DNA of 64,000 nucleotides from assembly GCA_964470525.1 (NCBI GenBank), contig CAYYDE010000002.1, forward strand, positions 94,974 through 158,973, given 5' to 3'. A program made the position numbers and the translations under genes. The notes under the pieces are model-generated. The model saw only the letters and a program-made list of their open reading frames with translations. It ran no database searches and was not told the DNA's origin. Shown here one piece after another: positions 52,699 through 64,000 of this stretch. This stretch comes from CAYYDE01 sp964470525 (GTDB lineage: Bacteria; Patescibacteriota; Gracilibacteria; BD1-5; UBA6164). Position 1 is the stretch's first letter, and each line of letters starts with the position of its first letter.

Positions 52699-53196
52699 TT
52701 ACTCTTGTTGAAGAAGTAATCTATCAAATCTTGCTAAATAATTCGACCACTCTTGCGATTGAAATAAACGTTGTTGAGATGAGAGATCCATATCTTTGAG
52801 AAGTTTTAATTTTTCAAGATGTTTTTCTAAATAAAGTTCCCCCATATCTGCCCAATGATATTGAAGAAGTTTGTGCCAAGAAGAATTTTCTAAACGAGAT
52901 TCTTTTGGAAAATTCTCAAAAAGTTGAAGAATTTCTGCGCGTATTTGAGTTGCTTTTAAAATTCAAATCTTTCCTGTAGTATCATATATGCAATTACTGA
53001 TAGATCTTCTGTATGAATCATGCATAAACTCATAACAATACGATTTTCTCACAATATTTTGTACGATTTGAGGATATGTAGAAAGTACTTGTTCTATTGT
53101 GTTATAGGAAGTATTATCTGATTGAGCCATAATATCAGCAGAACTATGTAATGCTATACTCAGAGCTAAAATTTTTTTTGAAAAAGACATTATCAT
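52699..53196 (-). CDS. Small secreted protein, unknown (165 aa)
   Basis: Signal peptide (MSFSKKILALSIALHSSADIMA; two ATGs at 53196 and 53190). The mature protein is helical with three Cys (SYCYEFMHD, ISNCIYD) and a basic/acidic C-terminal half. No family recognised. Confidence 0.7.
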
Positions 53197-53355
53197 CTTA
53201 TTTAATAAATATTTATACTAAAAGTCAATGTAGTGATTTTTTCAAAAATTGCAAATAAAAAATATCCACAACAAATGTTTATAAGAAAATTTTTCATTTG
53301 GAATATACTCATTTTTTTATATAATGAAAGTATTTAATTTTTAAGGTAGGAACAA

Positions 53356-53856
53356 ATGAAAAAAATAATATTGTATTTGGTTCTCTGTACTTTACTTTAT
53401 AGTTGTGGTTCTCAAGAAAGAGAACAATTCAAAAATATGAAAAATATGTGAGATCAACTTGTTGCTGGTCTTTGAAGTGTACAAATTGATGAAAAAAAAT
53501 CAAATACTATCAATGATAAAATAATGGAGCTTCAAGAAAAAGTAGAAAAATGAGCATATGCTGATTTCAAAAAAAATGCTATTTCTCTGTATTCAAAAGA
53601 AATTTCAGATCTTGTTTGAGATATAAAATGACAAAAAAGTATTAAAGAAAATACAACATGTATGGAGCAAATTGAAAAAATTGAAACCTCTATTTCTCTC
53701 TCAATACAATGAATTGATGGTTTCGAAACCCAAGCAGCAAACGATATGGAGCAAATAGGTCTTCACTGATGATATCTAACAGCTGTTGCTGGAATTTCAA
53801 CTATAATGGCAAATATCCATCTCACTCCATTTTGTACTATCAGTATTCCAAAATAA
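53356..53856 (+). CDS. Lipoprotein, unknown (166 aa)
   Basis: Signal peptide with lipobox LLYSC, so Lgt and LspA (both encoded here) would process it. The mature part is helical (LQEKVEKGAYADFKKNAISLYSKEISDLV), then a Gly-rich hydrophobic end (GGYLTAVAGISTIMA). AGGTAGGA lies seven bases before the ATG. No family recognised. Confidence 0.8.
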
Positions 53857-53880
53857 AAAAGAGTAATATACTCTTTTTTA
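53857..53880. terminator. Shared convergent terminator
   Basis: AAAAGAGTA-ATA-TACTCTTTT with T run, between the lipoprotein gene and ligA. Confidence 0.8.
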
Positions 53881-55932
53881 TTTTTTTATTTTTTCAAAAA
53901 ATTCTTCTATATTTAAAATTTCAATTCCAAGCTCTGTTGCTTTTTTAAGTTTACTTCCAGCTTTTTCTCAGGCAAGCAAAAAATCTGTTTTCACACTCAC
54001 ACTTGAAACAAAAGCTCATCCATTTTTTTCTAATATTTCTATCAATTGATCTCGAGAATAATTTTCAAAACTTCCCGTAATACACATTTTTGCTCCATTA
54101 AATATTCCCCCCTCCACTTCTTCTCTAAAAGTAAGAGTAATGAAAGAAAGGAGTTTTTTCAAAAATTGTTGATGATGTTGAGAAGTAAAAAATTCGTAAA
54201 TATTTTTTGCCGTTCCTTCTCCAATATCATTCATAGCAATCAAATCTTCAAGATTGAAAGAGAAATAAATCAAATCATCAGTATGTTTCAAAAATTTTGA
54301 AAGTTCTTTTGCAGATTGTTTTCAAATTCAAGGAATATTTAAAGCTACTAAAAAACTTACAATATCTTGATGTTTTGCTTTTTCTATTGAGGAGAGAAGA
54401 TTATTCACAGATTTTTCTTTATATCATGGTTCACTCAAAATAAGTTCTTTTTTATTTTCTAAAGTAAAAATATCTCATACATCTTGAATCCATCATTTTT
54501 CTAAAAATAAATCTATTTGTTCGCTTCCAAGTCCATCAATATCTAAACCATTTTTTCAAACAGCATGAATCAATTTTTGTTTTCCTTGTTCTGGACAATA
54601 ATCATAATTTGGACAATAATAACGTACTTTATTGTCATCTTTTTTTATTTGAGTTTGACAACTTGGGCAATGTGTTGGTATTTCAATAAAAACTTCATTT
54701 CAATCTCTTGCTTCTTCAATCACAGAGATAATTTTTGGAATAACTTCTCATGCTCTTTTTATAAAAATAGTATCTCATATTTTCACTCAAAGATTTTGAA
54801 TTTCATCATAATTATGAAGTGTTGCTCTTTTTACTGTGACTCAGGTAATAAAAACTGGTTCTAAATTTGCAACTGGAGTCAAAGTTCCAGTACGCCCAAT
54901 TTGATGATCAACACTCAAAATTTTTGTTGTCAAAATTTCAGCTGGAAATTTATACGCAATAGCATAACGAGGATGATGTGCTGTAAAACCTATTTCTTGC
55001 CAAAGTGAGATATTATTTACTTTGATTACCAAACCATCAATTTCAAAATCAAGAGTTGATTTAATATTTCAAAGGTTTTCAATTTGAGAAATCACTTCTT
55101 CAATATCAGAGCATTTTGGAAAAAATGATGAAATTTCAAATCAAAAATCTTCTAAGTCTTTAATCACATCATAATACGTTTGTTTTTCTTCTTTGAGGCG
55201 AAATTCCTCAAAATTTGCTAAATCGTATGCAAAAAATTTTAAATTTCTTGTTGCTGTCACACTCACATCTTTGAGTCTTAAACTTCCAGAAGCTGCATTT
55301 CTTGGGTTTGAAAATATTTTCTCTCATGTTTTTTTTGCTTCACTATTGAGTGCTTCAAAGCTTGAAATTGGCATAACTACTTCTCCCCTTACTTCCAAAT
55401 GATGGAAATATGGAATGTGTTTTGGAATATTTTGAACTGTTAAAACATTTTGTGTAATATCTTCTCCCTCTACCCCATTTCAACGAGTAATTGCTTGAAA
55501 AAGTTCTCCATTTTTATAAATCAACTCAACTCAGAGTCCATCAAATTTAAACTCAAGAGTATACGATAATTCATCAATTCATCTTTTAATATTTTTCTTC
55601 ACTCTTTCATCAAAATCACGAAGTTCTCAATCATTATATGTATTATCTAAACTAATCATCGGACGAGAATGTTTTACTTTTGCAAATGTTGATTGAGTAA
55701 TAGTACTTCAAACTTTATGAGTATTTTTTTCTCAGATATGAAATTTTTCTTCTAAAAATTGTAATTTTTTAAACAGCATATCATATTCAAAGTCGCTTAA
55801 AACTGGGTTTTCTTTGTTATAATACAAGTCACTATGATATTCTAAAAGACTCGCAAGTGTTTCAATATCTGTTTTCGTAAGTACATTTTCAGAAGTTTCT
55901 AAATAATGTTTTGAAAGTTCAATTTGATTCAT
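53878..55932 (-). CDS. ligA: NAD-dependent DNA ligase LigA
   Basis: 684 residues, full length. NAD-binding Ia domain (YYNKENPVLSDFEYDMLFKKL), adenylation site with the AMP-Lys in EFKFDG, SNPRNAASGSLR, the GRTGTLTP motif and IEIPTHCPSCQTQIKKDD. Four-Cys zinc finger, tandem HhH (IVSFLVALNIPGIGKQSAKEL), and a C-terminal BRCT domain (MCITGSFENYSRDQLIEIL). Essential for replication. Confidence 0.97.
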
Positions 55933-55995
55933 ATCATTTTCATAAAAAGTAATTTTTTCTATTATACTTGAACAAAAAATATGTAAAGAAAAAAA

Positions 55996-56022
55996 ATAAA
56001 AACCACAAAAGTGGTCATAAAA
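55996..56022 (-). terminator. Terminator of the 86-aa gene
   Basis: GACCAC-TTTT-GTGGTT followed by T-rich sequence on the minus strand. Confidence 0.7.
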
Positions 56023-56040
56023 AATCTAAAAAACAAAGCT

Positions 56041-56301
56041 CTAAGAAACTTTTCTCTCAAGAGTCTCTCGAACTTGATATCGAGAATGATCAATCGTATC
56101 TCTAATAGCTCATTTAAATTGAGGAGCAAACACAGGATTAAGAATTTCTTTATCAAATAAAAATAAAATTTGTTTTTTTACTTCCTTAGTAATTCCATGT
56201 TTTTCAATAGCTCGAGTTGCCTCTAAAACCTTTTGTTGATCTTGTTCATTGAGTCTTTCATAAACATTTCGAAGTAAAATTCATGGGAGTTGTTGTTGCA
56301 T
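56041..56301 (-). CDS. Small unknown protein (86 aa)
   Basis: MQQQLPGILLRNVYERLNEQDQQKVLEATRAIEK: an entirely helical, charged protein with an Arg-rich end (DHSRYQVRETLERKVS). Two TGA codons as Gly. Own terminator. No family recognised. Confidence 0.7.
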
Positions 56302-56369
56302 ATAATTTTCTTTAAATAGTAAAACATGGAAATTGTACTATACTTTTTTTAGAAAATCAAGAGAAATAA

Positions 56370-56398
56370 AAAAATCAGCTTAAAAGCTGATTTTTTTA
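56370..56398. terminator. Terminator of topA
   Basis: AAAAAAATCAGCTT / AAGCTGATTTTTTT hairpin just after the topA stop. Confidence 0.85.
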
Positions 56399-56405
56399 TT
56401 CTTCT

Positions 56406-58694
56406 TTAATTCATTTCATCTTCATTTTCTTCTCACTTTTTCATTCTATTATTGAGTTCATCCCAAACATCTTTTGGAATATTTTTTGCAATTTTTACAT
56501 CTGGATAATTTTTTGCTGCAAGAAATGGTCATTTTCTTGAATTTTTTAGTACCATTTCTTCTCAAGATTCTTGATCAATAAGCAGTCATTTTTCCTGAAG
56601 AATTTGTTCAAGCATTTCATCTTTTTCTGATTTAATAGCTCCAATCCATTTTACTCTTGGATATTCACTTGATGCAAGAAATGGTCAAAATCTTCCTGTT
56701 TTTACTACAATTGTTCCTTCAATTCCATCTGGACAAGGTTTTCCTTCAAAACGAGCTTTCAAAGCAAGAAGTGCATCATTTTCTTCTTTTGGTTGTTCAA
56801 TATAATCACAATTCGGATATCAACTACATCCAATAAATTTTCCAGTTTTTGAGTAACGATATATGAGTTCACTTTCACATTTTGGACAATTTTTTCCTAC
56901 TTTTTCAATTACTTTTTCAGCATTTTCTCAAGCATTCTCAATATCTTTTTTGAGAGTTTTTTGCCAAAAATTATCAAGCATAACTTGATAAGTTGCTTCT
57001 CATTTTGCAATTTTATCAAAATCTTCTTCTACATCACGAGTAAATTTATAATCCATCATTTCCTTAAAATATTCTTCCAGAAAATCATTCACCGTAAATG
57101 CAATATCTGTTGGAGCTAAATATTTTTTATCCATTTTTTCAACATATCATCTATCAATAATAGTTGTGATCGTTGGAGCATATGTTGAAGGTCTTCCAAT
57201 TCATTCTCATTCTAATTTTTTTACCAATGATGCTTCAGTATAACGAGCTGGTGGACGAGAAAAACTTTGTTTTGCTTGAGTGAAAAGAGAAGAAAGTGTT
57301 TCTCCTACATCTACTTTTGGAAGCATAGAATTGTCTTCTTCTTCATTTTCTTCATCAGTTGATTCAATGTATAACTTCATAAAACCATCAAATTTTATGA
57401 CTTCCCCAGAAGCTTCCCATTCACTTTCTTGATAATTTTTTGGTGAAAATACATATTTTGTTACCTCAAAAATTGCATCACTCATTTGGCTTGCTAATGT
57501 TCTTTTCCAAATAAGAGTATAGAGTTTGTGTTCTTGTTTTTCTAAAACTCATTCAAGTTTTTCTGGATGAAGTGCAAGATTTACTGGACGAATTGCCTCA
57601 TGGGCTTCTTGCGCTCCAGCAGATTTGGTTTTGTATTTTCTTTCTTTCAGATACTCTTTTCCAAAATTTGAAACAATCACTTCTGAGGCTTGTTTTAATG
57701 CTAATTCAGAAAGATTTACACTATCAGTTCTCATATAAGTAATAAGTCCTTGTCTTTCTCCATTTCATAAATCTACTCATTCATAGAGTTTTTGAGCAAT
57801 CATCATCGTTTGTTTTACTCAAAAACCAAATTTTCTTGAAGCTTCTTGTTGGAGAGTTGATGTCGTAAAAGGAGCTCATGGAGCACGTTTTGAGTCTTTT
57901 ATATCTTTTGATAAAAGATCAAAATTCAGTGACTTGTCTATGGTAAACACAATATTTCCATTTTTATCAGTTTCTTTTTTCAAAGCTGAAAGATCAGAAA
58001 AAAGCAAATGAAACATTTTTTCTACATCTTCACTTGATAAAAATTTTTTTCCTTTTCCTGAGAGTTTTTTGAGTTCAATGGAAAATTGATTTTTTTCTTT
58101 TTGAAGTCTTGAAATAATTTTCCAAGATTCTTGAGGTTTAAAATTTTTAATTTCTCTTTCTTTTTCAACAATAAGTTTTACAGCCACCGATTGAACTCTT
58201 CAGGCTGAAAGTCATTTTCTAATTTTTTTCCATAAAATCGGACTCACTTTATATCAAACTAAACGATCTAAAATACGTCTTGCTTGTTGTGCGTCAACTA
58301 AATTTATATCAATATTTCTTGGATTTTTGATGCTTTGTGTAATAGCTTGTTTTGTAATTTCATGAAATACAATTCTTTTTACATTTGTTGGATCAAGATC
58401 CAAAATATGACACAAATGCCATCAAATTGCTTCTCATTCTCTATCCTCGTCCGTTGCAATCCAAATACTTGGATGGGTACGAGCAAGTTTTTTGAGAGCA
58501 TCAACATTTTTTTGTTTTTCTTCTGTTACCTGATATTCTGGTAAAAAACCATTTTCTATATCAACTCCTAATGTTTTTGAAGGCAAATCTCTGATATGCC
58601 CATAACTTGCAACAACTTTATAGTCGCTTCAAAGGAATTTTTCAATCGTTTTTCATTTTGCTGGAGACTCAACAATTACTAAATTTTTACTCAT
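56406..58694 (-). CDS. topA: DNA topoisomerase I (type IA)
   Basis: 762 residues. TOPRIM domain: VIVESPAKGKTI, YGHIRDLP and the metal triad DEDREGEAIG. Active-site Tyr in GLITYMRTDS, KSAGAQEAHEAIRP, the EASLVKKLEGEGIGRPSTYAPTI block, then a four-Cys zinc finger (CPKCESELIY...CSGYPNC) and two Cys-poor TopA-C repeats (VVKTGRFGPFLA, VLKNSRKGPFLAAKNYP). It relaxes negative supercoils. Gly codons are a mix of TGA and GGN. Confidence 0.97.
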
Positions 58695-58795
58695 TTTCTT
58701 AGTGTAAGTGAAATATTTTTTGAATTTCTATATTTTAGTTTGTATTCTTTTTTTGTGTGTTGTCAAAAAATTTTTGACTTTTCATGATTTTCCAA

Positions 58796-58833
58796 AATAA
58801 AAAATCAACTTTTAAAGTTGATTTTTTATTTTA
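58796..58833 (-). terminator. Terminator of the 166-aa gene
   Basis: AAAAAATCAACTTT / AAAGTTGATTTTTT hairpin ahead of the topA start. Confidence 0.85.
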
Positions 58834-59331
58834 TAATGAAGTTACATTTTTCACTAAAACTTTATTATCATAAGGAAATTTATAGTTTTCAATATAACGA
58901 ATCAGTGCATAATACATACTCCAAAGATTATTTTCATCATACAAAAACGCATTTCCAGTTCATTCCATTGCATCAAATTCTGATACAATCGTTTTTAAAT
59001 AATGGTTTTTTGGTAGAATTGGTACAATTCCATGTGCGAAATATGAGTGAAGTCATTCAAAGTCATTATCGGTAAGAATTGCATCAAATCAAGGTAATAA
59101 ATCCTGTTTTACAGAAGTTACAGAATTCATATTTGCTCAATTTTGTTGAGAATCATTTCATAAAATAAGTACATTGATTGGTAAAATTTGAAGTCATTGA
59201 AGAAGATCAGTAAGATTTTGCGAATCTTTTATTGCAAGAATCAAATGTATTTTATACTTTGATTCAGGAAAATAATAATTTTTTAGCATATTTGAAAAAT
59301 TTTTTTTGTCTTTTGATAATAATTCTCCCAT
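58831..59331 (-). CDS. Unknown protein (166 aa)
   Basis: Begins MGELLSKDKKNFSNML. The alpha/beta pattern (KIHLILAIKD, INVLILGND, FDAILTDNDFE, GIVPILP) is typical of a small Rossmann-like or glycosyltransferase C-terminal fold, but no motif identifies it. TGA Gly codons present. Confidence 0.65.
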
Positions 59332-59476
59332 GTTTTTTTGATTTATTTTGTAAACTTGTATTTAGTGTAGCATATTTTTTTCAAAAAATCCAATAAAAAG
59401 TGAAAATAAATTTTTATTCTTGAATTTTCTCAAAAAATATATATCTTAACTCATATTTAAAATTTTAAAATTTCAA

Positions 59477-60541
59477 ATGAAAAATTTCTGGAAAAATCTT
59501 GCTGAAAAATGACCAATTCTCGCACTCGCTCCAATGGATGGTTACACTGATAGTGCGTACAGACAAACCGTGAAAAAAATCTCTCCTGAAGTCATCACTT
59601 TTTCAGAGTTTTATTCGGCTGACGGACTTGTGCATTCAAAATTTTTAGCTGGAAGTGTGCTTCCACATCAAGATATTGAAAAACCTCTTATTATTCAAAT
59701 TTTCTGAAAAGATCCAGAAATGTTTGCTCGTGCTGCTGAAATTATTGAACAATACAATATTGCTGGGATTGATATCAATATGTGATGTCCAGCAAAAAAA
59801 GTCGTGAGAAGTGGTCATGGTTCATGTCTCATCATCAATCGTGATACAGCATTTGAGATTGTTGAAACGCTCAATAAACGCTCAAAACTTCCAATTAGTG
59901 TAAAAACTCGTTTAGGATTCAATGGAAGCGAAAGTTTGATTGATTTTGCGAAATGACTCGAATCAGCAGGAGCAGCAAGTCTCACCGTTCATGGAAGAAC
60001 TGCTTCACAATGATATACATGACACGCTGATTTTACACAAATTTATGAGCTCAAAAAACATATCAATATTCCTGTTATTTGTAACGGAGATATTATGAAT
60101 TATGAGGACGGAATGAGAAAATTAGACAATCTCAACGGATTTATGATAGGAAGAGGAAGTTTTGGAAATCCTTGGTGTTTTTTAAAAGATTGAGATTTAA
60201 TTGAAAAAAACGGAAATAAAAGACCTGGAAGTTTTATAAATGGACAATACCAACCAACTCTTGGAGAAATTTTAGAAATGATGGAATTTCACGCAAAAGC
60301 GCTTGTAACATGCAAATGAGAACGCAAAGGAACGCTTGATATTAGAAAACATCTCGTACAATATCTCAAATGATTTCCATGAGTTTGAGCGTACAGAAAA
60401 AGACTGGTAACAATTGAAAGCATTGAAATATTACTTGGAATTATTGCAGAAATTAAAAATGAATTTAGAGAACATCTCTCGCTTCTTCCGCTTCAAATAA
60501 ATAATTTAGATGAGTTTAAGGGATATGGTGGAGTGGATTAA
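59477..60541 (+). CDS. dusB: tRNA-dihydrouridine synthase (DusB-like)
   Basis: 354 residues. FMN-binding TIM barrel: LALAPMDGYTDSAYR, DINMGCPAKKVVRSGHGSCLI with the catalytic Cys region (MGCPA), SVKTRLGF, LTVHGRTASQGYTG, VICNGDI and GRGSFGNPW. It reduces specific uridines in the tRNA D-loop. Family (DusA/B/C) assignment is tentative. Confidence 0.93.
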
Positions 60542-60550
60542 AAAATTTAG

Positions 60551-60580
60551 AAAAATCTTATTTAAAAATAAGATTTTTTA
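60551..60580 (+). terminator. Terminator of the dus gene
   Basis: AAAAATCTTATTT / AAATAAGATTTTT hairpin with T run. Confidence 0.85.
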
Positions 60581-60669
60581 TTTTGGCTTTTTTCTAAAAA
60601 AGTTTGATTTCCTCAAAAAAGTATATTATCCTTTGACCACTTTAGTTTTATATTTTAATAGTGGGAGTT

Positions 60670-63600
60670 ATGAGGAAAATATATTTTTTATTGTTTTGAA
60701 TTATTTTATTTTGATGGTCTTCATCATATGCGTATGAAAAGCTGAGCTTTGAGTGAAATCTTTTCAATAGTTGAACCCTTATTTCCACTTGAAACACTCT
60801 TACTGGATGAGTCTTTTCTTGAAGTATACAACCAGAAATTTCAGCAACAGATTTTTCAAATATAAAATATTATTCTTGATTTTTTCAATATGAATAAAAT
60901 ACTTACGGAAATTCATATTATGATGAAAATTATGAATTTCCTGATAATATTTTAGAGGAAAATAATATTGAAATTTTAGAAAAAGATAATTTTGAAAATA
61001 TTTGAGTAAATCAAAAAAATGTCACTGGGGCATTCAATGAAAAAAGTAATTTTAATACTTCTCAAATGATAATGAGTATATCAAACTCAAATACTCTCAG
61101 AGATGGATTAGTTTGAAAATGGCTTTTAGATGGAAATGCTCTTGATACTTCTTGAAATGGGAATCATGGAACTCCATATAATGTGACTTGGGTTGATAGT
61201 GGAAGATGAGATGGAAAGAAAGTTGCGAGCTTTAATGGGAATAGTAGTTATATTGATATTCCAAATATTATGTCTCAAATATATAACTCTGATTTTACTA
61301 TAGATTTTCAAATCAAAAAAGAGACTTTATCATGACAAAGGGTAATATTTATATTTTGATGAAATCTTATCTATCAAACATCTATAAAATGCTCAATCAA
61401 TTGATTAAATGTATTAAATTGTTATTGAGAAAATTGACAAAAAGTAATATTTAATTTTTCTAGTAATATAGAAAATCATACTAATTATAGGAAATTTACT
61501 TTGAAAAGAGAATGAAATAATATATATATTTATGAAAATTGAATTTTACTTAACCAAACTACTGGAATATGAAATTTATACAATTCAGATAGTGTTTCAA
61601 AATTAGGAAAACAATTATATTATAGTACAAATTATTATTATCTTGATGGAAATATACAATCTTTTTTAGTATATAACCGTGCTCTTTCAGACACAGAAAT
61701 TCAACAACTCTACCAAGAATGAATCACAAACAACAATACTTCAACCAACACACCAAACTACATCTACAACCCACTTTTCATAGATCAAAACAAAATCTAT
61801 AATATTTTTGATAAATCAACCAATGCTTGCCATGTAAATGAAAACTTAAAGCAAACAAATACAACAACTGCTAAAGCAAATCTTGATAATGCTTGAGATC
61901 CAGTAAATCTTGCCACTTGAGAGTTTGATTATGAAAACACATTTTTAAGTATTCCTTGAGGAAAAATTCCTTATGAATTTACTCTGAACTATAAAAACCA
62001 AACCTATTATAATTGACCTGTCTGAATCAACTGGGATCATAATTATAATAAATACTTAGTCGAAGAAGACAATGGAAATATACTCTATTATAATTGAAAA
62101 CTCTGAGTATTTCGTTTTCTAGAAAATACTTCAAATACTTATGAGTACAATCTCTGAATAAAAGCAAACCTTGTATATTCTGGATGACTCTTTGAAATAC
62201 ATTATGATTCTTGAAAAAAAGAATATTTTAATAGTAATCAGAAACTTTCTCAAATACAAGATCTCTCTGAAAATGAGCTCAATTTTAGCTATGATAGTAA
62301 TAATTTACTCTCTCAAGTAACTGATACACTTGGAAGAAATATTTATTATTCTTATGAAAATAACAGACTTACAGAAGTAAAAGATTTTCATAATAATTCT
62401 GTTGAAATATCATATTATGATGGAAGTAGTAATTCTTGAAGTCTCTATGATATACAAGAAATTACTATCAATAATAATGAAAATACAAAAACTATTTCTT
62501 TTGAATATGATAATAATAACAATATTACCAAACTCATAGATTCTAAAGAGCAAATTTATGTAAGTAATATTTATGATACCAATAAAAGAGTATTAACTCA
62601 AGTATATGGAACTGGTACTATTTCATATAATTATACTCTTTCTGGAAGTCAAGTGACAAAAAATACTGTAACTGATAGAGTTTGAAATATTACAGAGTAC
62701 ATGTATGATAATTCTTGAAATAACACTCAAGCTCTTTATAAAAGTGGTTCTCAAAATATTATCTATAATTATGCATACAATACTGCTTGATACCTCATTT
62801 CAGAAACAAAACCTCTTGGAAATGGAGTAAAATATGTTTATGATAATAAATGAAATATCATAGAAAAAAGACAAAAAACAAATATGTCTGCTTCTGATAA
62901 TAATACTTCTGATATTATTACTACCTATACTTATAATACAAAAAATCAAGTGCTTACGCAAACGCTTCCAAATTGAGTTCTAATTGAAAATATCTATGAT
63001 ACAAATGGAAACTTGATTTCAAAAGAAACTTCAAATATTCAAACCAGTTCTTGAAGTCATTATGCTACTTTGAATACTTTTGCATATGATTCTCTCGGAC
63101 AACTTATAGAGTCAACGGATGCAAAGTGAAATACAACCTATTTTACTTATTCTTCTGGAATGCTTATTGAAACTCAAAATGGAACTGGAAGTAATGCTCT
63201 TTCCAATCAATTTACTTATAACGATTATGGAATACTTACGAGCAAAACAGATGGAAGATGAAATACTATTACTTTTGAAATCAATGATTTTAACCAAACT
63301 GGAACTGGAATCACAAGTGAATGAATCGTAAAAAGTTTTCTCTATGATGAAAATAATAATATTATAACTGAAAATCATTATTTTACTGGATGAGTCAAAC
63401 AAACTCAAAATATTTATGATATTTTAGATAATCCAATTCAAATCATCTCTGATTATGAGAGTTGAAAACAAGTTATTACTCATATAAAATATGATAATAA
63501 CGGAAATATCACAGAAAAACAAACTGGAAGTGGTGCAAAAGTAAAATATATTTACAATAATTTTGCAAAAATAGTTGAAGAAAGAATTATTGTAAATCCA

Positions 63601-64000
63601 AGTGATAATTCAAAAGATATTGTGACAAATTATACTTATGATGTAAATGGAAATATTCTTTCAAAAATAGATGCTGTATGAAATATTACTTATTATCAAT
63701 ATGATTGATTTGATAGAGTTAGAAGAGAAACTGTAAGTGATGGAAATTATACAACTCTTTCCTATAACAAAGATAATTCTCTTGCAAAAGAAGAAAAATA
63801 TAATTCTTGAAATATTCTTCTTGCAAAAAAAGAGTTCATATATAATTGAATTGGGAAAATACTCAAAGAAATTTCTTATAAAGATCCTCTAAATAATAGT
63901 GGTACTGTTATTATAACTTCTGATTATGATTTGAATGGAAACTTGATTTCTCAAACTGATGCTCTCTGAAATACGACTACTTTTGAATACGATAGTTTCA
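60670..64000 (+). CDS. Secreted LamG- and RHS/YD-repeat protein (N-terminal part; runs off the window)
   Basis: More than 1,110 residues to the edge. Signal peptide with a hydrophobic core up to SSSYAYE. A LamG/concanavalin-like domain spans about residues 145-340 (LVGKWLLDGNALDTSGNGNHGT, KKVASFNGNSSYIDIP, SFLVYNRALSDTEIQQLY). Next is an RHS N-terminal block (GDPVNLATGEFDYENTFLSIPG, GPVGINWDHNYNKYL), then at least fifteen YD repeats of the form Y-x-Y-(D/N)-x-x-G-N-(I/L). RHS proteins form shells around C-terminal toxins or act as surface adhesins; the C-terminus is outside the window. TGGGAG lies just before the ATG. Confidence 0.9.

Noticed and set aside
1..64000. Many apparent frameshifted or nonsense pseudogenes
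   Set aside because: All those interrupted only by TGA become intact with TGA as Gly.
1..64000. CRISPR arrays, rRNA genes, transposase or integrase genes
   Set aside because: No regularly spaced repeats, no rRNA sequence and no recognisable transposase or integrase motif were seen.

Overview
The window is AT-rich DNA from a bacterium that reads TGA as glycine (genetic code 25). Read with the standard code, almost every gene here breaks into fragments. With TGA as Gly the fragments join into about 60 full-length proteins, and TGA falls on invariant glycines: the FtsH, YchF and COG0523 P-loops and the Rossmann TGxxxGIG motif of an SDR. TAA and TAG are the only stops. With the low GC, frequent small envelope and pilus proteins and unusual families, this points to the CPR/Patescibacteria lineages Gracilibacteria (BD1-5) or Absconditabacteria (SR1). 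The sequence alone does not separate the two.

Layout. 1-7125: end of ftsH, a tRNA-Arg, a three-gene cluster led by an Mrr-type nuclease, a secreted protein, yaaA and a stand-alone ATP-grasp ligase. 7310-14707: an accessory defence island on the minus strand. It holds a BcgI-like methylase with a fused nuclease domain, a specificity subunit that has no start codon of its own and may be reached by -1 frameshifting, and four further genes including a HEPN protein and two membrane proteins. A decapitated copy of the Mrr-like gene lies at its downstream border. 14823-21869: a DEAD-box helicase, then a five-gene operon of mostly unknown proteins around a shortened PEP-synthase-like dikinase, then a small unknown gene. 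21998-28157: envelope genes (lysozyme-like protein, SPFH protein, lspA, lgt, rhomboid) and an SDR. 28190-28565: a strongly promoted, relatively GC-rich non-coding or small-peptide locus.

28621-38473: large exported proteins, valS, a long pilin-like protein whose leader carries a nine-G tract (likely phase-variable), and an M23 peptidase. 38576-41361: a metal locus with a divergent DtxR-type repressor, a nicotianamine-synthase-like enzyme and a COG0523 metallochaperone GTPase. 41378-53856: a C39-like peptidase, an internally deleted HAD protein, a two-domain ThyX-like protein, signal peptidase, a second pilin-like protein, ychF, an ECF sigma/anti-sigma pair, yigZ, ndk and a lipoprotein. 53878-64000: ligA, topA, a dus enzyme and the start of a secreted LamG/RHS (YD-repeat) giant that runs off the right edge.

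Most genes are tightly packed and end in strong hairpin-T terminators, many shared between convergent genes. Shine-Dalgarno sequences are rare but clear where present (hsdM, the lipoprotein, the small genes).
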